A program made the translations under genes and the position numbers. A DNA stretch of 64,000 nucleotides from GWE2-42-39 sp963668595. GTDB lineage: Bacteria > Bacteroidota > Bacteroidia > Bacteroidales > Prolixibacteraceae. This document shows, in pieces, positions 53,308 to 62,970 of the stretch. Within the stretch, counting starts at the first letter, position 1. Each line of letters opens with the position of its first letter. The stretch is from positions 4,278,001 to 4,342,000 of the forward strand of contig OY764876.1 in assembly GCA_963668595.1 (NCBI GenBank). Reading direction: 5' to 3'. The notes under the pieces are model-generated. The model had not been told where the DNA came from. It saw only the letters and a list, made by a program, of their open reading frames with translations, and ran no database searches.

Positions 53308-53823
53308 ATGAAAAGATCAGAAAAACAAGAGATCATTGATAGTCTAATAGACCAGATCAATTCATCCAGCCATTTTTACTTAGCTGATATTGCAGGGCTG
53401 AATGCCGGCGATACCAGTGACTTGAGGCGCTTGTGTTACTCGCGCGATGTAAAATTGGTTGTAGTAAAAAATACACTGCTGCGTAAAGCTCTCGAAGCAT
53501 CTGATAAAGAAACTTCGGAACTTTATACCGTTCTCAAAGGCGACACTTCAATAATGTTTTGCGAAACAGGTAATGTTCCTGCAAAACTGATTAAAGAGTT
53601 CAGCAAAAAGAAGAAAAAACCAGTACTGAAAGGTGCTTACGTTGAAGAATCTGTTTTTGTTGGCGAAAATCAGCTTGAAGCATTGATCGCTGTTAAATCT
53701 AAAAACGAATTGTTGGGTGAACTGGTTGGCTTGTTGCAATCACCAATGCGCAATGTATTGGGAGCACTTCAATCAGGAGGTAACACAATTCACGGAGTTC
53801 TTGAAACTCTATCAAAAAAATAA
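53308..53823 (+). CDS. rplJ: Large ribosomal subunit protein uL10
   Basis: A 171-residue L10. An N-terminal rRNA-binding domain (SSHFYLADIAGLNAGDTSDLRR; VVVKNTLLRKAL) and a C-terminal helix that holds L7/L12 dimers. It is 14 bases after rplA, too close for a long L10 leader between them. Confidence 0.97.
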   Translation: MKRSEKQEIIDSLIDQINSSSHFYLADIAGLNAGDTSDLRRLCYSRDVKLVVVKNTLLRKALEASDKETSELYTVLKGDTSIMFCETGNVPAKLIKEFSKKKKKPVLKGAYVEESVFVGENQLEALIAVKSKNELLGELVGLLQSPMRNVLGALQSGGNTIHGVLETLSKK

Positions 53824-53861
53824 AAAGTTAGTCATCAATTTATTATAAAAATTAAAGGAAA

Positions 53862-54239
53862 ATGGCAGATTTAAAAGCCCTTGCAGAAGAGTTAGTAAAC
53901 TTAACTGTAAAAGATGTAAACGAATTAGCCGCAATTTTAAAAGAAGAATACGGTATTGAACCTGCTGCTGCTGCTGTAGCTGTTGCTGCTCCTGCTGCTG
54001 CTGGAGAAGAAGCTGAAGCTGCTGTTCAAACTGAATTCGACGTAATTCTTAAATCAGGCGGTCAATCAAAATTAGCTGTTGTGAAATTGGTTAAAGAATT
54101 GACAGGTCTTGGTTTGAAAGAAGCTAAAGAATTAGTTGACGGAGCTCCTAAGGCAGTTAAAGAAAAAGTTTCAAAAGACGAAGCTGAAGCACTGAAAGCT
54201 CAATTAGTAGAAGCAGGCGCTGAAGTTGAACTTAAATAA
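53862..54239 (+). CDS. rplL: Large ribosomal subunit protein bL12
   Basis: A 125-residue L7/L12. N-terminal dimer domain, an Ala-rich hinge (about 36-55) and the C-terminal factor-binding domain with KLAVVKLVKELTGLGLKEAK (about 70-89). It recruits translation GTPases to the ribosome stalk. Confidence 0.98.
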   Translation: MADLKALAEELVNLTVKDVNELAAILKEEYGIEPAAAAVAVAAPAAAGEEAEAAVQTEFDVILKSGGQSKLAVVKLVKELTGLGLKEAKELVDGAPKAVKEKVSKDEAEALKAQLVEAGAEVELK

Positions 54240-54274
54240 AACGTCTTGCAACCTTATATAAAGGTTGATGTGGT

Positions 54275-54310
54275 TTAGAACCTCACTGATGTGGGGTTCT
54301 AAGCCTTTTT
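54275..54310 (+). terminator. rplL-rpoB attenuator hairpin
   Basis: A twelve-base stem (54275-54286 with 54291-54302, one G-T pair) with a TGAT loop, followed by GCC and five T. A smaller hairpin (CAACCTT/AAGGTTG, near 54248-54267) precedes it. Its position matches the E. coli rplL-rpoB attenuator that lowers polymerase gene transcription relative to ribosomal genes. Confidence 0.75.
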
Positions 54311-54348
54311 GTATATTTAAGTTAAGTTCAATTAATTCAGAGAGATAA

Positions 54349-57300
54349 ATGTCGTTAAAAATTGAAAACCAGAGAATTAGTTTTTCTTCAACTAAAACAG
54401 TTTTTGATTATCCCGATTTTCTTGAAGTACAAGTAAAATCGTTCGTTGAGTTTTTCCAATTAGGAACAACTCCGGATCAACGGAAAGAAGAAGGTCTGTT
54501 TAAAGTTTTCGAAGAAAATTTTCCCATATCGGATACCCGGAATAATTTCGTATTGGAGTTTATTGACTATCAGGTCGATCCTCCCAGGTATTCCATTGAA
54601 GAATGTATTGAACGTGGGTTGACATACAGTGTGCCGTTAAAAGCAAAACTCAAATTGTATTGTACCGACCCGGAACATGAAGATTTTGATACGGTTATTC
54701 AGGACGTGTATTTAGGTACTGTACCTTACATGACTGAACGCGGAACTTTTGTAATTAACGGAGCTGAACGCGTTGTTGTATCGCAGTTGCACCGCTCACC
54801 GGGGGTTTTCTTCGGACAAAGCATGCACGCAAACGGTACGAAATTGTATTCAGCAAGGATTATTCCGTTCAAAGGATCGTGGATCGAATTTGCAACAGAC
54901 ATCAATAATGTGATGTTTGCATACATTGACCGTAAAAAGAAATTACCGGTAACAACATTGCTTCGTGCCATCGGTTTCGAAAGCGATAAAGATATTCTTG
55001 AAATTTTTGGTCTCGCCGACGAGATTAAAGTTTCAAAATCTGGTTTGAAAAAATTGGTTGGTCGTAAATTAGCTGCCCGTGTATTGAAAACATGGGTGGA
55101 AGACTTCGTGGACGAAGATACTGGTGAAGTAGTATCCATTGAACGTACCGAAGTAATCATCGACCGTGAAACCGTTCTTGAAAACGAACATATCGATGAA
55201 ATTTGTGATGCGGATGTAAAAACTATCCTTTTGCATAAAGAAGATCAGAACTTGACTGACTTTGCAATTATTTACAACACATTACAGAAAGACCCTTGTA
55301 ACTCGGAAAAAGAGGCTGTGCTTCACATCTACCGTCAGCTGCGTAATGCAGAACCGCCGGATGAAGCAACTGCAAGGGACGTAATCGATAAATTATTCTT
55401 CTCTGAAAAACGTTACGATCTTGGTGAAGTAGGACGTTACCGGATCAACAAAAAGTTGAACCTGAACATTGATATGGGGGTTCAGGTATTAACCAAAGAA
55501 GATATTATTGAAATCATCAAATATTTGATCAAACTTGTCAATTCAAAAACTGACGTGGATGACATCGACCACTTAAGCAACCGTCGTGTGCGCACCGTGG
55601 GAGAACAAATGTACGCTCAGTTTGGAGTTGGTTTAGCTCGTATGGCTCGTACAATTCGTGAGCGAATGAACGTACGCGACAACGAGGTATTTACTCCAAT
55701 TGACCTGATCAATTCCAAAACACTGTCATCAGTTATTAACTCGTTCTTCGGAACTAACGCACTTTCTCAGTTCATGGATCAAACAAATCCGCTGGCTGAG
55801 ATGACCCACAAACGTCGTATGTCGGCGTTAGGCCCTGGTGGTCTTTCTCGTGAGCGTGCCGGTTTCGAGGTTCGTGACGTACACTATACTCACTACGGAC
55901 GTTTGTGTCCGATTGAAACACCTGAAGGACCAAACATCGGTTTGATTTCTTCTCTTTGTGTTTTTGCACAGGTAACTGATCTTGGTTTTATTTCGACTCC
56001 ATACCGTAAGGTTGAAAACGGAAAGGTTGATTTATCTCCGGATGGAGTTATTTATCTCACTGCGGAAGAAGAAGAAGGTAAAATCATTGCTCAGGCAAAT
56101 GCGCCAATCGACAATGATGGTAATTTCATCAATCAACGTGTGAAAGCTCGTTTGGACGGTGACTATCCGCTTTCAGAAAAAGAAGAAGTGCAGTTGATGG
56201 ACGTAGGTCCAAACCAGATTGCTTCAGTTGCTGCATCATTGATTACTTTCCTTGAGCACGATGATGCGAACCGTGCATTGATGGGATCGAACATGATGCG
56301 TCAGGCAGTGCCGCTGTTACGTCCGGAAGCTCCGATTGTAGGAACAGGACTGGAAGGCCGCGCAGCTGTTGACTCTCGTGTATTGCCTGTTGCTATTGGC
56401 GACGGTGTTGTTGAGTTTGTGGATGCCAACGAAGTAGTTATTCGCTACGATCGTACAGATGATGAAAAATTTGTCAGCTTCGATCCGGAAGTAGTTAGCT
56501 ACCGCATGGCAAAATACCAAAAAACTAACCAGGGAACAGTTGTTGACTTGAAACCAATCGTTGTAAAAGGACAACGAGTGACAAAAGGTACTGTTCTTTC
56601 TGAAGGATATGCAACACAGGGTGGAGAGCTTGCTCTGGGACGTAACCTGAAAGTGGCCTTCATGCCATGGCAGGGATATAACTATGAGGATGCAATCGTG
56701 ATTTCAGAACGCGTGGTGCGTGAAGACTTGTTTACTTCAATCCACGTTGACGAATATGCGCTGGAAGTTCGCGATACCAAGCGTGGTGTGGAAGAATTTA
56801 CTTCGGATATTCCGAACGTAAGCGAAGAAGCAACTCGTAATCTGGATGAAAACGGATTGATTCGTATCGGTGCTGTTGTAAAACCAGGAGACATTCTGAT
56901 TGGTAAGATTACGCCTAAAGGAGAATCAGATCCTTCGCCAGAAGAAAAGCTGTTACGTGCGATCTTTGGAGACAAAGCAGGTGATGTGAAAGATGCATCA
57001 TTGAAAGCTTCTCCTTCGCTTAACGGTACAGTTATCGACAAAAAATTGTTCTCTCGTGTTATAAAAGACAAAAAAGGTAAACTTTCATCTAAACCGTTGA
57101 TGGATCAAATTGAAGAAGAATTTGATCGCATTGTTGCCGGATTGAAAGCGAAACTGGAGGACAAACTGTTTACTCTGGTAAATGGGAAAACCAGTCAGGG
57201 AGTGAAAGACTACTACGGTGGCGAGATCATCCCTAAAGGTGTGAAATTTACGCTTAAACAACTTCAGGAAATCGATTATCTGACAGTTAATCCACAAAAA

Positions 57301-58161
57301 TGGACGACAGATAACGATAAAAATGAGATGATTTTCAAACTCATCCTGAATTATATCAATAAATACAAAGAACATGAGGCCGTGGCTCGCCGCAAACGTT
57401 ACAATGTAACAATCGGAGATGAGCTTCCTGCTGGAATTATTCAGCTGGCTAAAGTTTACGTGGCAAAAAAACGCAAACTGCAAATCGGAGATAAGATGGC
57501 AGGTCGTCACGGAAATAAAGGTATTGTTTCGCGTATTGTTCGCGATGAAGATATGCCTTTCCTTGCTGACGGAACTCCTGTAGATATCGTGCTTAACCCA
57601 CTAGGGGTACCATCACGTATGAACCTGGGACAGATTTACGAAACTGTTTTAGGTTGGGCAGGAAAAGAGCTCGGATTGAAGTTTGCGACTCCGATTTTTG
57701 ATGGTGCCAGTCTGGAAGAGGTGAATGAGTTTACCGATAAAGCAGGTGTGCCACGCTATGGAAAAGCAACTCTTCGCGATGGAGAAACCGGAGAACCATT
57801 TGACCAACCTGCAACTGTAGGTATAATCTATATGTTGAAACTCGGTCACATGGTGGAAGATAAAATGCATGCCCGTTCAATAGGTCCGTACTCGTTGATT
57901 ACTCAGCAGCCTCTTGGAGGTAAAGCTCAATTCGGGGGTCAGCGTTTCGGGGAGATGGAAGTTTGGGCGCTCGAAGCATTCGGCGCATCTCACATCCTTC
58001 AGGAAATCCTTACCGTTAAGTCTGACGACGTAATGGGACGTGCAAAAGCTTACGAAGCCATTGTGAAGGGAGAACCAATGCCACAGGCAGGAATTCCTGA
58101 ATCGTTGAACGTATTATTGCACGAATTGCGAGGCTTGGGATTAAGTATCAATCTCGACTAA
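54349..58161 (+). CDS. rpoB: RNA polymerase beta subunit
   Basis: A 1270-residue RpoB. The rifampicin region is intact: FFGTNALSQFMDQTNPLAEMTHKRRMSALGPGG (about residues 463-495). C-terminal KLGHMVEDKMHARSIGPYSLITQQPLGGKAQFGGQRFGEMEVWALEA is conserved. It forms one pincer of the polymerase and part of the active centre. It follows rplL after the attenuator; rpoC starts 57 bases later. Confidence 0.99.
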   Translation: MSLKIENQRISFSSTKTVFDYPDFLEVQVKSFVEFFQLGTTPDQRKEEGLFKVFEENFPISDTRNNFVLEFIDYQVDPPRYSIEECIERGLTYSVPLKAKLKLYCTDPEHEDFDTVIQDVYLGTVPYMTERGTFVINGAERVVVSQLHRSPGVFFGQSMHANGTKLYSARIIPFKGSWIEFATDINNVMFAYIDRKKKLPVTTLLRAIGFESDKDILEIFGLADEIKVSKSGLKKLVGRKLAARVLKTWVEDFVDEDTGEVVSIERTEVIIDRETVLENEHIDEICDADVKTILLHKEDQNLTDFAIIYNTLQKDPCNSEKEAVLHIYRQLRNAEPPDEATARDVIDKLFFSEKRYDLGEVGRYRINKKLNLNIDMGVQVLTKEDIIEIIKYLIKLVNSKTDVDDIDHLSNRRVRTVGEQMYAQFGVGLARMARTIRERMNVRDNEVFTPIDLINSKTLSSVINSFFGTNALSQFMDQTNPLAEMTHKRRMSALGPGGLSRERAGFEVRDVHYTHYGRLCPIETPEGPNIGLISSLCVFAQVTDLGFISTPYRKVENGKVDLSPDGVIYLTAEEEEGKIIAQANAPIDNDGNFINQRVKARLDGDYPLSEKEEVQLMDVGPNQIASVAASLITFLEHDDANRALMGSNMMRQAVPLLRPEAPIVGTGLEGRAAVDSRVLPVAIGDGVVEFVDANEVVIRYDRTDDEKFVSFDPEVVSYRMAKYQKTNQGTVVDLKPIVVKGQRVTKGTVLSEGYATQGGELALGRNLKVAFMPWQGYNYEDAIVISERVVREDLFTSIHVDEYALEVRDTKRGVEEFTSDIPNVSEEATRNLDENGLIRIGAVVKPGDILIGKITPKGESDPSPEEKLLRAIFGDKAGDVKDASLKASPSLNGTVIDKKLFSRVIKDKKGKLSSKPLMDQIEEEFDRIVAGLKAKLEDKLFTLVNGKTSQGVKDYYGGEIIPKGVKFTLKQLQEIDYLTVNPQKWTTDNDKNEMIFKLILNYINKYKEHEAVARRKRYNVTIGDELPAGIIQLAKVYVAKKRKLQIGDKMAGRHGNKGIVSRIVRDEDMPFLADGTPVDIVLNPLGVPSRMNLGQIYETVLGWAGKELGLKFATPIFDGASLEEVNEFTDKAGVPRYGKATLRDGETGEPFDQPATVGIIYMLKLGHMVEDKMHARSIGPYSLITQQPLGGKAQFGGQRFGEMEVWALEAFGASHILQEILTVKSDDVMGRAKAYEAIVKGEPMPQAGIPESLNVLLHELRGLGLSINLD

Positions 58162-58218
58162 TCATCAGAAACGTGGATGTTTCTTTGTTTTTAACTTGAA
58201 AATATAATATATCGATAT

Positions 58219-61200
58219 ATGGCATTCAGAAAAGACAACAAAGTTAAAAGTAGCTTTGCCAAGATTGGTATTAGTCTTGCTTCGCCGGAAGAGATTTTGG
58301 AACGTTCTCACGGAGAAGTATTGAAACCTGAAACAATCAATTACCGAACCTACAAACCTGAACGTGATGGTTTGTTTTGTGAACGCATCTTCGGTCCGGT
58401 AAAAGATTACGAATGCCATTGCGGAAAATACAAACGTATCCGTTATAAAGGAATTGTTTGTGACCGTTGTGGCGTGGAAGTAACCGAGAAAAAAGTGCGT
58501 CGTGAACGCATGGGACACATCTCATTGGTGGTGCCGGTTGCTCATATCTGGTATTTTAAATCGTTACCTAATAAAATCGGTTATTTGCTGGGATTACCCA
58601 CTAAAAAACTCGATGCCATCATCTATTACGAACGCTATGTAGTGGTTCAACCAGGTATTAAAGCTCAGGATGGAGTGAAATATCTCGACTTCCTGACAGA
58701 AGAAGAATACCTGGATATTCTGGATACTCTTCCAAAAGAAAATCAGTATTTGGAAGATGATGATCCAAATAAGTTTATTGCCCGCATGGGAGCTGAAGCT
58801 TTGTATAGCTTACTCGAAAAACTTGATCTGGATACATTGTCATTCGATTTACGTCACAAAGCAGGTACTGAAACTTCTCAACAACGTAAAAATGAGGCAT
58901 TGAAACGCCTTCAGGTCGTTGAGTCATTCCGTGCAAGCAAAAACGTAAACCGTCCGGAATGGATGATTGTAAAAGTAGTTCCGGTTATTCCACCTGATTT
59001 GCGTCCGTTAGTGCCGCTGGATGGAGGCCGTTTTGCTACTTCCGACCTGAATGATTTATATCGTCGGGTTATTATCCGCAACAACCGTTTGAAACGATTG
59101 ATTGAGATTAAAGCTCCGGAAGTGATTTTGCGTAACGAAAAACGTATGCTTCAGGAAGCTGTCGATTCATTGTTTGACAACTCAAGAAAATCGAATGCGG
59201 TGAAAACCGAAAATAACCGTGCATTGAAGTCTCTCTCTGACAGTTTGAAAGGGAAACAAGGTCGTTTCCGTCAGAACTTGTTGGGTAAACGTGTTGACTA
59301 CTCTGCCCGTTCGGTAATTGTTGTTGGTCCGAAATTGAGATTGCATGAATGCGGTCTGCCAAAAGACATGGCTGCCGAATTATACAAACCATTTGTGATC
59401 CGTAAGTTGATTGAGCGAGGTATTGTAAAAACCGTAAAATCAGCCAAGAAAATTGTTGATCGCAAAGACCCGGTTGTGTGGGACATCCTTGAAAATGTAT
59501 TGAAAGGACATCCTGTGATGCTGAACCGTGCACCAACCTTGCACCGTTTGTCAATCCAGGCATTCCAGCCTGTACTGATTGAAGGTAAAGCAATTCAGTT
59601 GCACCCATTGGTTTGTACCGGGTTCAACGCCGACTTCGATGGTGACCAGATGGCGGTTCACGTACCTCTGGGTAACGCAGCAATTCTGGAAGCTCAAGTA
59701 TTGATGCTTGCCGCACATAACTTGTTGAACCCTGCTAACGGAGCACCAATCACGGTGCCTTCTCAGGACATGGTTCTCGGTTTGTATTATATCTCGAAAC
59801 CTCGTGAAGGTGCAAAAGGACAGGGAATGACTTTCTATTCTCCGGAAGAAGTAATTATTGCTTACAACGAGGGAGTAGTTGACCTGCACACCATTATTAA
59901 AGTGAAAGTTCGTGATGTGGACGAAAATGGAGACTTCTTCAAACACATCATTGAAACAACTGTTGGTCGTGTAATTTATAACCAGTTTGTTCCTGCCCGT
60001 GCCGGATATATTAACCAGTTGCTGACTAAAAAGTCATTGCGTACAATCATTTCCGATATTTTCAAACTTACCGGTAATGCTGAAACTGTACGCTTCCTGG
60101 ATGATATTAAAAACCTGGGTTACAAAATGGCCTACCGTGGAGGTTTGTCATTCAACCTGAGTGATGTGGTGATTCCGGAAGACAAAAAAGAAATTGTAGA
60201 AGATGGTTATCAGGAAGTTGAAGAAGTAATGATGAACTATAACATGGGGTTCATTACTAACAACGAACGTTATAACCAGGTAATTGATATTTGGACACAT
60301 GCCAACGCCAAACTGACCAACTCAGTAATGAAAACGCTGAGTACCGACCGTCAGGGATTCAACTCAGTTTACATGATGCTTGACTCTGGAGCGAGGGGTT
60401 CGAAAGAACAGATTCGTCAGTTGTGCGGTATGAGGGGATTGATGGCCAAACCACAAAAATCAGGATCTACTGGTTCTCAGATTATCGAAAACCCGATCTT
60501 GGCGAACTTTAAAGAAGGACTGTCGGTATTGGAGTACTTTATCTCTACCCACGGTGCTCGTAAAGGTTTGGCGGATACCGCTCTGAAAACAGCCGACGCT
60601 GGTTATTTGACTCGCCGTTTGGTTGACGTTGCGCAAGATGTGATTATTTCTGACGAAGACTGCGGAACATTACGCGGATTGGTAGCAGCTGCTATCAAAA
60701 ACAACGAAGAAGTTGTTGCTTCGCTCTCAGAACGTATTGAAGGACGTACTGCTGTTCACGATATTTATCATCCATTAACTGGTGAATTAATCATCAAATC
60801 GGGCGATATAATTACGGAAGATATTGCTAATAAAATCGAAGATTCTCCGATTGAAAGCGTTGAAATCCGTTCAGTACTTACCTGTGAAGCTAAAAACGGG
60901 GTTTGTAGCAAATGTTACGGACGCAACCTTGCAGGCAAAGATATTGCCCAGCGTGGTGAAGCCGTTGGGGTTATTGCAGCACAGTCAATCGGTGAACCAG
61001 GAACACAGCTTACTCTGCGTACTTTCCACGTAGGGGGTATCGCTGGTAACATTTCAACTCAGTCAACCGTTGTTTCGAAATACGACGGTATTGCTGAAAT
61101 TGAAGAATTACGTACTGTAGAACAAACTAATAACGAAGGTGTGAAATCGGTAGTCGTAGTAAGTCGTTTGGCTGAATTACGTATTATCGATAAAAATACC

Positions 61201-62496
61201 CGCATTCCGTTGTCAACACACGGTTTGCCTTATGGTTCTAAATTGTTCATCGAGAACGGTAAGGAAATCAAAAAAGGACAGCTTGTCTGCGAATGGGACC
61301 CATATAACGGTGTAATTATTACCGAATACAATGGTAAAATTGCTTTCGAACATTTAATTGAAGGTATTACATTCCGTGAAGAGTCAGACGAACAGACTGG
61401 TTATACAGAAAAAGTAATTATTGAAACCAAGGATAAAACCAAAAACCCGTCGTTGATCATTATGGACGAACAAGGTGAGGTGATTCGTACTTACAACTTA
61501 CCTGTAGGTGGTCACATTGCCGTATTGGACGGAGATACTGTTCGCGCAGGGGATGTATTGGTGAAAATTCCACGTGCTGCAGGTAAAGCCGGTGACATCA
61601 CCGGGGGTCTTCCTCGTGTTACCGAATTGTTCGAGGCACGTAACCCATCGAACCCTGCCGTTGTTTCTGAAATTGACGGAGAAGTTTCTTTGGGCAAAAT
61701 CAAACGTGGTAACCGCGAAATCATTGTTACTGCCAAAAATGGCGATGTGAAGAAGTACCTGGTACCGCTTTCTCGTCAGATTCTGGTACAGGAAAACGAC
61801 TACATTCGCGCAGGTACACCACTATCAGACGGATCAATTACTCCTTCCGACATTCTGGCCATTAAAGGTCCAACAGCTGTTCAGGAATATATCTTGAATG
61901 AAGTACAGGACGTTTACCGTATGCAGGGGGTAAAAATCAACGATAAACACTTCGAGGTGATTATTCGCCAGATGATGCGTAAAGTTGAGATTGACGATCC
62001 GGGAGATACCCGCTTCCTTGAAAAACAGGTAGTTGATAAAAACGAGTTCTTGCATGAAAATGACTGGATTTATAACAAAAAAGTGATTGTAGATGCCGGA
62101 GATGCCGAAGGATTGAAAGCAGGTCAGATCATTACAGCCCGTCGTTTGCGTGACGAAAACTCAATTTTGCGTCGGAAAGACAAACGCCTGATCGAATCGA
62201 GGGATGCTATTCCTGCAACATCGAGCCAGATTCTGCAAGGGATCACCCGCGCAGCACTTCAAACTCGTAGTTGGTTGTCGGCAGCATCGTTCCAGGAAAC
62301 TACCAAGGTACTCAACGAAGCAGCCATCATGGGCAAAGTGGACTATTTAGACGGATTGAAAGAAAACGTAATTTGTGGTCACCTGATCCCGGCTGGTACT
62401 GGTTTGAAAGAGTACAAAAATTTGGTTGTTGGTTCTCGTGAAGAATACGACCGTTTGGTAGATTCAAAAGAAACAGAACGCGCTTACAAAGAGTAG
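58219..62496 (+). CDS. rpoC: RNA polymerase beta' subunit
   Basis: A 1425-residue RpoC. An N-terminal zinc finger (ECHCGKYKRIRYKGIVCDRCGVEV, about 67-90), the catalytic NADFDGD loop with the magnesium Asp triad (about 471-477), the bridge-helix and trigger-loop region in the middle, and a second zinc site (CEAKNGVCSKCYG, about 891-903). It ends one base before the DUF3467 gene. Confidence 0.99.
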   Translation: MAFRKDNKVKSSFAKIGISLASPEEILERSHGEVLKPETINYRTYKPERDGLFCERIFGPVKDYECHCGKYKRIRYKGIVCDRCGVEVTEKKVRRERMGHISLVVPVAHIWYFKSLPNKIGYLLGLPTKKLDAIIYYERYVVVQPGIKAQDGVKYLDFLTEEEYLDILDTLPKENQYLEDDDPNKFIARMGAEALYSLLEKLDLDTLSFDLRHKAGTETSQQRKNEALKRLQVVESFRASKNVNRPEWMIVKVVPVIPPDLRPLVPLDGGRFATSDLNDLYRRVIIRNNRLKRLIEIKAPEVILRNEKRMLQEAVDSLFDNSRKSNAVKTENNRALKSLSDSLKGKQGRFRQNLLGKRVDYSARSVIVVGPKLRLHECGLPKDMAAELYKPFVIRKLIERGIVKTVKSAKKIVDRKDPVVWDILENVLKGHPVMLNRAPTLHRLSIQAFQPVLIEGKAIQLHPLVCTGFNADFDGDQMAVHVPLGNAAILEAQVLMLAAHNLLNPANGAPITVPSQDMVLGLYYISKPREGAKGQGMTFYSPEEVIIAYNEGVVDLHTIIKVKVRDVDENGDFFKHIIETTVGRVIYNQFVPARAGYINQLLTKKSLRTIISDIFKLTGNAETVRFLDDIKNLGYKMAYRGGLSFNLSDVVIPEDKKEIVEDGYQEVEEVMMNYNMGFITNNERYNQVIDIWTHANAKLTNSVMKTLSTDRQGFNSVYMMLDSGARGSKEQIRQLCGMRGLMAKPQKSGSTGSQIIENPILANFKEGLSVLEYFISTHGARKGLADTALKTADAGYLTRRLVDVAQDVIISDEDCGTLRGLVAAAIKNNEEVVASLSERIEGRTAVHDIYHPLTGELIIKSGDIITEDIANKIEDSPIESVEIRSVLTCEAKNGVCSKCYGRNLAGKDIAQRGEAVGVIAAQSIGEPGTQLTLRTFHVGGIAGNISTQSTVVSKYDGIAEIEELRTVEQTNNEGVKSVVVVSRLAELRIIDKNTRIPLSTHGLPYGSKLFIENGKEIKKGQLVCEWDPYNGVIITEYNGKIAFEHLIEGITFREESDEQTGYTEKVIIETKDKTKNPSLIIMDEQGEVIRTYNLPVGGHIAVLDGDTVRAGDVLVKIPRAAGKAGDITGGLPRVTELFEARNPSNPAVVSEIDGEVSLGKIKRGNREIIVTAKNGDVKKYLVPLSRQILVQENDYIRAGTPLSDGSITPSDILAIKGPTAVQEYILNEVQDVYRMQGVKINDKHFEVIIRQMMRKVEIDDPGDTRFLEKQVVDKNEFLHENDWIYNKKVIVDAGDAEGLKAGQIITARRLRDENSILRRKDKRLIESRDAIPATSSQILQGITRAALQTRSWLSAASFQETTKVLNEAAIMGKVDYLDGLKENVICGHLIPAGTGLKEYKNLVVGSREEYDRLVDSKETERAYKE

Positions 62497-62497
62497 T

Positions 62498-62812
62498 ATG
62501 GAAGACAATAAAAATCAATTGAATATTGAATTGAGCGAAGAAATTGCACAAGGAACTTATTCGAACCTTGCAATTATTACTCACTCAAGCTCTGAATTTG
62601 TTCTCGATTTCGTGCGTATTATGCCCGGAATACCGAAAGCAAGTGTAAAGTCAAGAGTAATTCTGACTCCGGAGCATGCAAAGCGTTTATTAATCGCATT
62701 GCAAGACAATATTCAGAAGTTTGAATCGATAAATGGACCGATTAAAGTTCAACACGGACATGATCCGATCATGCCTCCGATGAATTTTGGCGGACCAATT
62801 GGTGAAGCTTAA
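62498..62812 (+). CDS. DUF3467 protein, coupled to rpoC
   Basis: A 104-residue acidic protein. NIELSEEIAQGTYSNLAIITHSSSEFVLDFVRIMPGIPKASVKSRVILTPEHAKRL is the DUF3467 core. It starts one base after the rpoC stop, so translation is likely coupled, and it is the last gene before a terminator. A short protein at this place is typical for Bacteroidota. Function is unknown; proximity suggests a link to transcription, but this is only inference. Confidence 0.9.
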   Translation: MEDNKNQLNIELSEEIAQGTYSNLAIITHSSSEFVLDFVRIMPGIPKASVKSRVILTPEHAKRLLIALQDNIQKFESINGPIKVQHGHDPIMPPMNFGGPIGEA

Positions 62813-62833
62813 CCAAGATTAAAATCTCAATAC

Positions 62834-62865
62834 AAAGGGTACTCAGAAATGGGTGCCCTTTTTTT
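62834..62865 (+). terminator. Terminator of the rpoBC operon
   Basis: AAAGGGTAC (62834-62842) pairs with GTGCCCTTT (62853-62861) with one G-T, followed by more T. It is 21 bases past the DUF3467 stop. Confidence 0.85.
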
Positions 62866-62894
62866 GTTAAAATTTTCACAGGTATAGAAAAAGT

Positions 62895-62928
62895 AAGGCT
62901 GTCTGATTTTATTCTGACAGCCTTTTTT
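62895..62928. terminator. Second terminator, between convergent genes
   Basis: A perfect nine-base stem AAGGCTGTC (62895-62903) with GACAGCCTT (62916-62924), with six T on the plus strand. It backs up the rpoBC terminator. On the minus strand the tract is weaker; it lies about 43 bases past the hydrolase stop and could act there too. Confidence 0.8.
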
Positions 62929-62970
62929 CATGAAAAACTAATTACGTTTTTGCCTATCTGATTGTATTAT

